Of a DNA stretch of 12,015 nt, positions 5,866 through 12,015 are shown one piece after another. Source of the DNA: Acidobacteriaceae bacterium. GTDB lineage: Bacteria > Acidobacteriota > Terriglobia > Terriglobales > Acidobacteriaceae. Under the pieces are notes generated by a model that searched no databases, was not told the origin of the DNA, and saw only the letters and a list, made by a program, of their open reading frames with translations. A program made the position numbers and the translations under genes. The stretch's first letter is position 1. Each line of letters begins with the position of its first letter. The stretch is from assembly GCA_030838305.1 (NCBI GenBank), contig JAUTWY010000355.1:1-12015 (forward strand). Reading direction: 5' to 3'.

Positions 5866-7728
5866 CTATTGAATTTCTAGGGAAAAAACATTTCCTTCTC
5901 CATCCGCGGCTTCGCGATAATTTAGCGCCACCTTTTGCTTGTGCCAGTCGCAGGAAAATTGGTCCGCACCGATCAGGATGAGATGGTTTTTGTCGGCGAC
6001 GTTCATCTTCCAGGTCTTTGCTCCCGAAACCACGGTCAAAGTAGCCAATGGGGCGTTTGAGCAATCCACACTGGCCAGCGTGCCGCGGAGGAATTTGGCC
6101 GGTCCAGCGTTTGCTTCCACCTTCGCCGGGTTTGCGGCCGGGCCAGTCGGGATCTGAGGATGGGCCTCGGTCTCTGAATTGCCGCGGTGGAGCAAGACCA
6201 GTCCGGACCCGGGCTCCTCTGTTCCCGCTTGCCACATCTGGCGGAACTGTTGCGCTTGCGCCAACGTCGCGGAGACGCTCGAAGCAAGCGCGGGATTGTC
6301 GGAGACGCGGAGGGACTGGAGCAGCGCGATAGCCTGCTCGGGCTGGCGGTCCGCAAGATATAAGTTCGCCAGATTGAGAATGTAATTCTCGTTACGCGGG
6401 CTGATTGCCAATGCCTTCTTCAGAGTGACAATAGCCTTTCCGGGGTTGCCCGCCGTAGACTGCGCAAAAGCAAGCAGCGCATACGAGTCGGCAAAGTTTG
6501 GATCCAACCCGATCGAGGCTTCTAATTCCGAGGTGATGCCTGGAAGGTCCGCGCCATTCCCGAAACCGCCTTCGCGGACCATGAGCAAAGCGCTGTAATA
6601 GTGAACTCGCGGATCCTTGGAGTCGAGTTGTGAGGCGCGTTTGAAGTATTCGGCCGCCTGGTTGAAATCTTGCCTTTGCAGGTAAGCGTAACCAAGTCCG
6701 CGGCAGGCTGCTGCGTTGTTGGAATCGGATTTCAGAATCTGTTGAAACTCGTACACGGCCTGTTGCTGATAATCGCGCGAATGCAGATGGATATCAGCCA
6801 GCACCGCATTCCCTTGACCTGCGCTTAGCGGCGAGACCGTATAGGTGCCGGACGAAATGTTGGACGGGTTGGGAATCGGATAGTAGCGGTAGCGTCCGCT
6901 GCTGACGTAACCGCGCAGGGCCTTGTCGAACTGTGGAGCGCTCATTCCGAAGGCTTGCTGAATCGCATCCTCAACCCGCATGTGCTTGTTTTCTTCCAAG
7001 TCGAAATAGACTGCGACCTTGGGCATCAATTGGTTGTCGTAGATGTAATGCATCAGCATGCCGGACTGGGCATAAAACGTACTGCGGTGGTCGCCGCTCT
7101 CGTTATAGGTCTGAGAGTCTTGCTGAACCCGGAAAAGGTCGGCGATCTTCATCATTCCCAGCTGCTGGAGGAGCACGTATTCGTCGTTAGGAACCTTTCC
7201 CACTCGGGCCTGTTTGCTGTCGACTTCGATGCTGGAAAAGTATTCGGCAAAACCCTCTTGAAACCAGGGATCTACTTCCCCCTGCAGGTTGCCGTTCATC
7301 AATTGGTGGGCGTACTCGTGGAAGACAACGCTCCAGGGATTCTCCACCGACATATCGAGCATGATGAAGCTGCGGTCTGTGCCGCTCTGGAACAGTCCGG
7401 CCACCTGCGTGGGCTTGCCGTTAAATAGGGGCGCGACCTGGCGCATCTCTTTCGTGTTGCGGAAAGCCACGATTTGCAGCGGGATGGGTAGATTTACGTT
7501 TGCCTTGGTCATCAGAGCGCCAAAAACGGCGCGCATCTGCTCAAAGCGCATAGCGACCTCGCGGCCTCGTTTCTCACCCGCATCGGTGACCACGGAAAAG
7601 TTCGGCGAACGAACTTCCACCCATTGCGGTTCGCCGGCAAAAGCCCCGGGTTGGCAATAGAAGGCGAGAGCAAGAATTATCGTAAGCGGCCAGATTGTAG
7701 GACGGACCCAACTCGAACCAACACTCAT
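5866..7728 (-). CDS. Exported peptidase MA-like zinc metallopeptidase with TPRs
   Basis: 620-residue protein with a clear signal peptide (hydrophobic 11-30, probable cleavage after AFA at 31). The catalytic part (35-275) has the zinc motif HEYAH (H137, E138, H141) and WFQEGFAEYF, where E158 is the expected third ligand; this is the gluzincin pattern of the peptidase MA/DUF1570-like group. About 304-475 are TPRs (GLGYAYLQRQDFNQAAEYFKRA; another around 410-445). After a Pro/Ala-rich linker (500-545) a small C-domain of about 75 residues contains two cysteines (C556, C593) and ends in FSLEIQ; it is probably a beta-rich accessory domain. ATG start with only a G-rich stretch upstream. It is last in a row of four minus-strand genes, 52 bp after the M50 gene, but has its own promoter candidate. 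Substrate unknown. Confidence 0.88.
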   Translation of the reverse strand: MSVGSSWVRPTIWPLTIILALAFYCQPGAFAGEPQWVEVRSPNFSVVTDAGEKRGREVAMRFEQMRAVFGALMTKANVNLPIPLQIVAFRNTKEMRQVAPLFNGKPTQVAGLFQSGTDRSFIMLDMSVENPWSVVFHEYAHQLMNGNLQGEVDPWFQEGFAEYFSSIEVDSKQARVGKVPNDEYVLLQQLGMMKIADLFRVQQDSQTYNESGDHRSTFYAQSGMLMHYIYDNQLMPKVAVYFDLEENKHMRVEDAIQQAFGMSAPQFDKALRGYVSSGRYRYYPIPNPSNISSGTYTVSPLSAGQGNAVLADIHLHSRDYQQQAVYEFQQILKSDSNNAAACRGLGYAYLQRQDFNQAAEYFKRASQLDSKDPRVHYYSALLMVREGGFGNGADLPGITSELEASIGLDPNFADSYALLAFAQSTAGNPGKAIVTLKKALAISPRNENYILNLANLYLADRQPEQAIALLQSLRVSDNPALASSVSATLAQAQQFRQMWQAGTEEPGSGLVLLHRGNSETEAHPQIPTGPAANPAKVEANAGPAKFLRGTLASVDCSNAPLATLTVVSGAKTWKMNVADKNHLILIGADQFSCDWHKQKVALNYREAADGEGNVFSLEIQ

Positions 7729-7756
7729 CGGGTGCCCCCCCGTTCAATTGCGGGAT

Positions 7757-7784
7757 ATCGTACACTACCTGGGGTTCAAGTCAA
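7757..7784 (-). promoter_or_regulatory. Candidate sigma-70-type promoter of the MA-like peptidase gene
   Basis: Minus strand TTGACT (7784-7779, 5 of 6 to consensus, overlapping the stop codon of the M50 gene) and TACGAT (7762-7757, 4 of 6) are 16 bp apart. Transcription would start around 7750, about 20 nt before the ATG at 7728, so this gene may be expressed apart from the three upstream genes. Confidence 0.45.
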
Positions 7785-8797
7785 TTGCCTAAGCCCTGAC
7801 CGCCCTGACCCGGCATCATCCGAATCATCACGCCCAGCGCGATTAGAACCGCCAGAAAATAAACCGTTGTGGCGCGGCTGGGACGCGCAGGCAGGTGTCC
7901 GGCGAAAAAAACTTGATATCCAAAGCCAAGGGCCACCAGGAAGAACATGTTTTCTCCCAGCACCAGCCACAGAGCGAGACACGCGGTTAGTAGAACGATG
8001 CGTTCGGTCTTGCTCAAGGCCAGGGCGGCTTGTCCGCCATCGAGTACCCAGACGGGAATCAGGTTCAACAGGTTCAGAACTGCGCCCGCGCGGGCCAGCC
8101 CTGCCCAGAGCGGATTGCCGGTTTGCGACCAGAGCACGGCACAGGCGAGAGAGGCGAAAAATCCGGCCAGCGGTCCGGCCAGGCTGATGGCGGCTCGCGT
8201 TTCGAGCGGGACGCCCAGGGCTTGCCAGCGAACGTAGGCTCCCAGCCCCGGCAGAAAAACCGGCATCTCGGCGGGCAGGCCACGGCGCTTGATGTCGATG
8301 AAGTGGCCCATCTCGTGGATCAGAATCAGCGCCGCGAATCCGATGCCGAACGTCATTCCAAACCGGGCCCAATAGATCCCGATGAAGGCAACGAAGCTCA
8401 GGAGAAATTTTAATTTGAAGATCGCGGTCAGAAGCACTTTGCTTTTGGCTAGAAGAACTGCGATTGGTCCCACCGGCCCCAGCTTTTTAGCCCACTGATT
8501 ATCGCTTGGAGGCGGAGGCTGAAGCTGATTGGCGGCCGCCTCGAGAGAACGGGCATGCTGCTGAATCCAGTCTGCCTGGCGGGAATTCGGCGGCAGTAGT
8601 GGCAACCCCATGAGCCAATGTTCGCGTGCCTGGCGCAGATTTCCAGCCGCCTCGAGCTGTTTGGCTTCGGTGGCGAGCTGGTCCAGTCTTTCGGAGTGCA
8701 CCAGCGCCTGGCACTGGTCGCACACCAGGGCTCCGGCGGCGAGTTCGCGGGAACAGCGTTTGCAACTGCGAATGAGTTCGGGAGTGATTGTGGACAC
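7781..8797 (-). CDS. Zinc-ribbon site-2-type (M50) intramembrane metalloprotease
   Basis: 338-residue inner-membrane protein. Residues 12-29 form a zinc ribbon (C12, C15, C26, C29), followed by a helical, TPR-like soluble segment (34-92, LEAAGNLRQAREHW) and a proline-rich linker. The membrane part (110-325) has the M50 signature HEMGH (H161, E162, H165) and the second motif NLIPVWVLDGG with D253 as the third ligand. Site-2 proteases cut substrates within or next to the membrane, for example anti-sigma factors. No PDZ domain is present. GTG start at 8797: an in-frame TAA lies nine codons upstream, no other start codon intervenes, and the first internal Met would remove the zinc ribbon. No clear ribosome binding site; TAAAAT lies about 20 nt upstream. 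It follows the zinc-finger membrane gene by 35 bp. Confidence 0.92.
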   Translation of the reverse strand: MSTITPELIRSCKRCSRELAAGALVCDQCQALVHSERLDQLATEAKQLEAAGNLRQAREHWLMGLPLLPPNSRQADWIQQHARSLEAAANQLQPPPPSDNQWAKKLGPVGPIAVLLAKSKVLLTAIFKLKFLLSFVAFIGIYWARFGMTFGIGFAALILIHEMGHFIDIKRRGLPAEMPVFLPGLGAYVRWQALGVPLETRAAISLAGPLAGFFASLACAVLWSQTGNPLWAGLARAGAVLNLLNLIPVWVLDGGQAALALSKTERIVLLTACLALWLVLGENMFFLVALGFGYQVFFAGHLPARPSRATTVYFLAVLIALGVMIRMMPGQGGQGLGN

Positions 8798-8832
8798 GGC
8801 TTCGAAGAACGTCGTCTTATTTTACGCGAACC

Positions 8833-9612
8833 TCAACGCGACAGTTGTGGCGAGTCGTTGAAAGGTCCGTAAATTTCCAAGGGACGGCCTCCCGTAAGTT
8901 TGGCGGCGATCTTCATGCCCACGAAGAGGATCACCAGTCCGATCAGCCAGCTAACTCCGCCTCCCCAAACTTCAAGGAACGGGGACGCGAGTCCGATGAG
9001 CACCACGCGCCCGAGCCAACGTCCGATGCTCATCCGAGGCTGCACGGGTTTGGCCGCTGCCAGGGAAGGCTGCTGTCCAGACTCGGATTCCAACTGCCGC
9101 TGTTCGTCTTCTAATTGTTGTTGAGTCGGCTGGCCTTGATTGCGCTGTCGCTGTTGTTGTTCTTGCCGCTCTTTGTTGCCGTAGTGGATCCACACAGGAA
9201 CAGCTGCCATGGATACCGCAGCGTAGGTGAGCACGACGGCAGTAATCTGATAGCGTCGGCCGCCCACCCCCTTCGATCCTTTCATCATCGCAGTGCCCAC
9301 CATCCAGCCTACGGCAAGCGAAACGTAGCCGATGATGAGGCCAGTGGCAATCTCGAAGACGGCGTAGAGAATCATTCCGGCGATGGCGGCGAACACGCCG
9401 AATACAAGGGCGCGCACGTATGCCACGTGGGTGTCCGTGGCCAGCGCGCCGCGCATCTTTTCGGCGCACCCGCCGCAGGCCATGGCGTTATTGATGCGGT
9501 AGTAATTTCCCGCGATTGGCTGATGACAAAACTGGCAATGGTCGCTGCCTTGTTTGCCCAGATATTCAGCCGTGCCGAACTGCGGCGAAGGGTTGCTGAA
9601 AGAGTCGGCCAT
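8833..9612 (-). CDS. Zinc-finger multi-pass membrane protein, function unknown
   Basis: 259 residues from ATG 9612; a GTG six codons upstream (9630) is an alternative start, neither having a ribosome binding site. N-terminal C26-x2-C29 and C46-x2-C49 (HCQFCH and MACGGC) suggest one zinc site in the cytoplasm. About five hydrophobic segments follow (66-86, 87-108, 123-143, 200-216, 218-236). Between the third and fourth is a Gln-, Glu- and Arg-rich, disorder-prone linker (147-183). It is encoded between a single-pass protein and an M50 protease that also carries a zinc ribbon, and the small gap to the latter indicates an operon. No family recognised; possibly a partner or substrate of the protease. 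Confidence 0.8.
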   Translation of the reverse strand: MADSFSNPSPQFGTAEYLGKQGSDHCQFCHQPIAGNYYRINNAMACGGCAEKMRGALATDTHVAYVRALVFGVFAAIAGMILYAVFEIATGLIIGYVSLAVGWMVGTAMMKGSKGVGGRRYQITAVVLTYAAVSMAAVPVWIHYGNKERQEQQQRQRNQGQPTQQQLEDEQRQLESESGQQPSLAAAKPVQPRMSIGRWLGRVVLIGLASPFLEVWGGGVSWLIGLVILFVGMKIAAKLTGGRPLEIYGPFNDSPQLSR

Positions 9613-9696
9613 GGCCCGGAACGATACCACGGAGTGCGTCGCCGTGAAAGGGAGAATTCAGATGTAGGAAGATCGAGGCAGAGAGAGAAGGGAAGT

Positions 9697-10377
9697 CTAG
9701 TGCCGGTGGGCAGAGGCTCCGGCAGCGATCTCGCGCAGTGCGGTCACAAATCCGGCGGCGGTATCAGGGTCAGCCAGCGCTTCCAAGTGAACTGTAGCCG
9801 AGAATTGCGGCGACTCGGGGCGGAAGCGGACTTGCAGAATGTCCTGTCGCCGGGCCGACATCAAAGCGTTCAGTTCGGCGCTGGGATCCTGCTTCCAGTG
9901 CGTCCGCGTGGTGAGGATGATGGGGCCGGGCTGGTAGAGATCCCACTCGCGATCGTCGTGCTTGCGGGGTGACGTGCCACCATTGTGGGCGCTCCACCGA
10001 TGCCGTACTACGTCTAGATGGAAGCCTGGAGAACCTCCCAAATCGGCTTCGAAGGTCAAGGTTTCTTTTTGCCGTCGCCAGCAGCTCACAAGCCACTGTA
10101 CGGGCAGAGCGCGAGGCTGGAACTTAACCGTCACGCGCGCGTTTTCGAACCAGCGGGAAGGGAAGTGCAGGCGCGCTTGAAGACGGGAACTACCCATCCA
10201 GTGCGAGTCTAGAATGCGTCCCTTGCCGGCGCAGGCAGTCTGCACCCAGCGTAGGGCAGACGCTCCCTTTTTTCGATTGTAGGAGGAAAACACGAAGTAC
10301 CAGAGTCCGAGCACGACAGCCGAACTGGCAACGTCAATCAGCAGAAGGCGTCCCACAACGCTTCCTCTGATGCTCAT
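9697..10377 (-). CDS. Single-pass membrane protein, function unknown
   Basis: 226 residues. One membrane helix at about 10-30 (LLLIDVASSAVVLGLWYFVF) followed by basic residues (NRKK), which indicates an anchored protein; by the positive-inside rule the large remainder (residues 35-226) is more likely cytoplasmic. That part is rich in Trp, Arg and His (for example FPSRWFENARVTVKF and PGPIILTTRTHW) and shows no known catalytic motif. It is the first gene of the four-gene minus-strand row and starts 164 bp from the divergent GNAT gene. ATG start without an evident ribosome binding site. It is 84 bp upstream of the zinc-finger membrane gene. Confidence 0.75.
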   Translation of the reverse strand: MSIRGSVVGRLLLIDVASSAVVLGLWYFVFSSYNRKKGASALRWVQTACAGKGRILDSHWMGSSRLQARLHFPSRWFENARVTVKFQPRALPVQWLVSCWRRQKETLTFEADLGGSPGFHLDVVRHRWSAHNGGTSPRKHDDREWDLYQPGPIILTTRTHWKQDPSAELNALMSARRQDILQVRFRPESPQFSATVHLEALADPDTAAGFVTALREIAAGASAHRH

Positions 10378-10529
10378 GGTACGTCTGAGGTTGCGGACGA
10401 AGCAAGCGGACGTTAGTTCAAATTGATCCCTCCAGGCGAGCTTGGGGATGGGTGACCTGTGGAAAACGAGAGGTAAATAGCTTTTGAGCCCTCTCCAGTG
10501 CGTCTTCTTATCCCGGTTACCCGGCCCGC

Positions 10530-10535
10530 TACAAT
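10530..10535 (+). promoter_or_regulatory. -10 element TACAAT placed for a leaderless GNAT transcript
   Basis: TACAAT (5 of 6 to TATAAT) ends 6 nt before the GTG start at 10542, so transcription would begin at or near the start codon. There is no ribosome binding site, which agrees with a leaderless mRNA. No convincing -35 was found. Confidence 0.45.
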
Positions 10536-10541
10536 AACGTC

Positions 10542-11033
10542 GTGCCCTTTATTGTTCGGGACTTCCAGCCCGGCGACTTTGACATGCTGTGGCGAATCGA
10601 CCAGGATTGTTTTCCTCCTGGTATCTCTTATTCCCGGCCGGAACTCAGGGCCTACATGCGTCGGCGAGGATCGTTCACGCTGCTAGCGGCAAGAGACACA
10701 ACGTCAAATTCTTCGGAGAGCGCCGCTGCGGACAGCTCCGTAGGCGGCTTCATCGTCGCTGAAGCGGACAACCGCGGCTCCGGTCACGTTATTACGATTG
10801 ACGTGGTGAAGGCCGACCGGCGGTCCGGCGTGGGATCACTGCTGCTGCAGGCCGCCGAAGACCGCATGCGTGCGGCGCACTGCCCCAAGGTTGAATTGGA
10901 AACCGCCGTAGACAACGTGTCTGCACTCTCCTTCTATAAACGCCATGGCTATAGCGTGGTCAAGATTTACCCTGGTTATTATTCGAATGGCGTGGACGCG
11001 TTGGTGCTCCAGAAGGATCTCGTCCGGAAATAA
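10542..11033 (+). CDS. RimI-like GNAT N-acetyltransferase
   Basis: 163-residue cytoplasmic acetyl-CoA-dependent acetyltransferase. The GNAT fold is seen in order: beta1 and helix 1 (IVRDFQPGDFDMLWRID), a conserved CFPPGISYS region near 23-31 as in RimI/alanine acetyltransferases, core strand HVITIDVV (82-89), the acetyl-CoA pyrophosphate loop RRSGVGS (93-99), and the C-terminal LETAVDN-ALSFYKRHGY motif (119-137). A Ser/Ala/Thr-rich stretch (53-66) enlarges the loop between strands 2 and 3. GTG start at 10542, probably leaderless. Target unknown: ribosomal protein S18 N-terminus would be the RimI case, but general protein or small-molecule acetylation is as likely. It lies 58 bp upstream of pheA on the same strand. 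Confidence 0.85.
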   Translation: MPFIVRDFQPGDFDMLWRIDQDCFPPGISYSRPELRAYMRRRGSFTLLAARDTTSNSSESAAADSSVGGFIVAEADNRGSGHVITIDVVKADRRSGVGSLLLQAAEDRMRAAHCPKVELETAVDNVSALSFYKRHGYSVVKIYPGYYSNGVDALVLQKDLVRK

Positions 11034-11077
11034 CCGGGCGTCTGCCGATACGATTTGCGCTTCGCCGCCCTCTCCAG

Positions 11078-11083
11078 TACCTT
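11078..11083 (+). promoter_or_regulatory. Weak -10 candidate TACCTT ahead of pheA
   Basis: TACCTT fits the loose TANNNT pattern, 5 nt before GTG 11089 and 8 nt before ATG 11092, with TTGCGC 17 bp upstream as a poor -35. This would give a leaderless or nearly leaderless pheA transcript. The alternative is read-through from the GNAT gene. Confidence 0.25.
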
Positions 11084-11091
11084 GCCTTGTG

Positions 11092-11961
11092 ATGAAAGGT
11101 GCCGCCATCAAAGTCGCCATTCAGGGAGAACTCGGTTCCTTCAGCCATGAAGCTGCCGAGCACATGCTTCCGCGTTGCAGAGTTGTACCTTGCGCGCACT
11201 CTGCCGAAGTATTTGACCGCGTCGAAGGGGGATCAGTCAGCGCCGCCGTTATTCCCATCGAGAACTCGCTGGCCGGGACGGTAGCGGAGCACGCTGATCT
11301 GCTGGTGACGCGGGACGTCTTTATTCAGGGCGAATTCCGTTTGCGCATCGTGCACAATGTGATTGCTGCGCCGGGCGTAAAGCTGGGCGCGCTTCGCAAG
11401 GTGCTGTCACATCCGGTGGCGCTGGACCAGTGCCGCGACTTTTTTCGCCATCATCCGCGGATTGAGCCGGTCCCGTTTTACGACACGGCGGGCAGCGTGA
11501 AGCATGTGGTCGCGCATCGTATTCAGGACGCGGCGGGCATCGCCGGGCGTCATGCGGCGCGCGAATACTCCGGGAAAATTCTTCAGGCCGGCATTGAGGA
11601 CGACAAGCGCAACTTCACGCGTTTCTTGTTGATTCGAAAGGCTGGGGGCGCTCGCGAGAAGCGAAGCGCTGCCTCGGCGCGAAGCCACCAGCGGCTCATT
11701 TCCCGCGGCGCCAACAAGACTTCCATCGCGTTCAAAGTGAAGAATCTGCCGGGCGCGTTGTTCAAATCGCTCAGCGTCTTTGCCTTGCGCGACATCAGCC
11801 TGAGCAAGATCGAGTCGCGACCGATGCGCGGACGGCCCTGGGAGTACGTCTTCTATGTGGACTTTCTCCGCGGGGATGACGAACCGGCGCGCAACGCTCT
11901 GCGGCATTTGGGTGAGGTGGCGGAGTTTGTGAAGGTCTTGGGGATTTACCCGGCAGCGTGA
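11092..11961 (+). CDS. pheA: Prephenate dehydratase with ACT domain
   Basis: Converts prephenate to phenylpyruvate in phenylalanine synthesis; cytoplasmic. The 289-residue monofunctional form has no chorismate mutase domain. Catalytic part 5-183: QGELGSFSHEAA, VIPIENSLAGTV (53-64), SHPVALDQC (106-114), DTAGSVK (131-137) and the NFTRF motif (174-178) with its catalytic Thr. The C-terminal ACT domain (about 207-287) has the phenylalanine-binding signatures NLPGALFKSL and ESRP followed by WEYVFYVD, so feedback inhibition by Phe is expected. A basic, low-complexity linker (183-206) joins the two. ATG 11092 was chosen; GTG 11089 directly before is possible and no ribosome binding site helps decide. 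The frame is open further upstream, but that part overlaps the GNAT gene and lacks family similarity. Confidence 0.95.
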   Translation: MKGAAIKVAIQGELGSFSHEAAEHMLPRCRVVPCAHSAEVFDRVEGGSVSAAVIPIENSLAGTVAEHADLLVTRDVFIQGEFRLRIVHNVIAAPGVKLGALRKVLSHPVALDQCRDFFRHHPRIEPVPFYDTAGSVKHVVAHRIQDAAGIAGRHAAREYSGKILQAGIEDDKRNFTRFLLIRKAGGAREKRSAASARSHQRLISRGANKTSIAFKVKNLPGALFKSLSVFALRDISLSKIESRPMRGRPWEYVFYVDFLRGDDEPARNALRHLGEVAEFVKVLGIYPAA

Positions 11962-11965
11962 GACT

Positions 11966-11990
11966 GTGCAACCTCTGCGGGAGGCTGCAC
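11966..11990 (+). terminator. Imperfect hairpin after pheA
   Basis: GTGCA-A-CCTC, loop TGCGG, GAGG-C-TGCAC: nine pairs with one mismatch, starting 4 nt after the pheA stop. No T-run follows (GTCAAAACAA), so it is at best a weak or factor-dependent termination site. Confidence 0.3.
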
Positions 11991-12015
11991 GTCAAAACAA
12001 CATCGCCTAAAGCAG

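Noticed and set aside
9645..9695. Purine-rich stretch between the two membrane-protein genes
   Set aside because: Interrupted several times by pyrimidines and without repeat structure; not enough for a triplex or regulatory claim.
9115..9972. 285-codon plus-strand frame
   Set aside because: Runs antisense to two membrane-protein genes and bridges their spacer. Its apparent hydrophobic start is the complement of the Gln-rich linker of the zinc-finger membrane protein.
10488..11078. 12-bp identity GCCCTCTCCAGT upstream of both GNAT (10488-10499) and pheA (11067-11078)
   Set aside because: The distances to the two starts differ (about 42 and 10 nt), so a shared control role is unlikely; probably chance.
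10945..11091. Upstream extension of pheA to an ATG at 10945
   Set aside because: The extra 49 codons overlap the GNAT gene in another frame, while family similarity begins right after ATG 11092.

Overview
The window looks like chromosomal DNA of an Acidobacteriota bacterium, probably class Terriglobia. The evidence is a PadR regulator paired with a MacB/FtsX-type permease carrying the N-terminal domain of the 'acidobacterial duplicated orphan permease' (ADOP) family, the moderately high GC, and secreted TPR proteins of a style common in that phylum. No rRNA, tRNA, CRISPR array, intact insertion sequence or phage gene was seen. The phylum assignment rests on recognised families; no database search was run.

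Layout. (1) 1-1617, minus strand: padR-like repressor followed after 1 bp by the 5' part of an ADOP permease, cut by the window edge. (2) 1618-2168: a 551-bp gene-free stretch with an exact 14-bp tandem repeat, a small hairpin, a 10-bp and a 16-bp perfect palindrome, and a 12-bp-stem hairpin just past glnA. (3) 2169-3599, minus: a glutamine synthetase (glnA) that appears to lack the adenylylation-loop segment. (4) 3894-5840, plus: an exported TPR protein with a carboxypeptidase-regulatory-like N-domain and a large conserved-looking C-domain; its N-terminus is uncertain because a short ORF with a better ribosome binding site overlaps it in another frame. (5) 5866-10377, minus: four co-directional genes, in transcription order a single-pass membrane protein, a zinc-finger/multi-pass membrane protein, a zinc-ribbon site-2-type (M50) protease, and an exported HExxH gluzincin-like peptidase with TPRs. 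(6) 10542-11961, plus: a RimI-like GNAT acetyltransferase and a prephenate dehydratase (pheA) with a C-terminal ACT domain.

How they may work together. The glutamine synthetase and prephenate dehydratase are primary metabolism. The 5866-10377 block is the most coherent accessory unit: an intramembrane protease, two membrane proteins of unknown role and an exported metallopeptidase, facing a second exported TPR protein. A cell-envelope proteolysis or quality-control role is plausible but is inference. The padR-ADOP pair is a self-contained regulator/transporter module of a type repeated many times in Acidobacteria. I did not find a clearly new system; the best candidates for novelty are the protease-membrane protein block, the leader/frameshift ambiguity ahead of the TPR gene, and the palindrome-rich spacer between padR and glnA.
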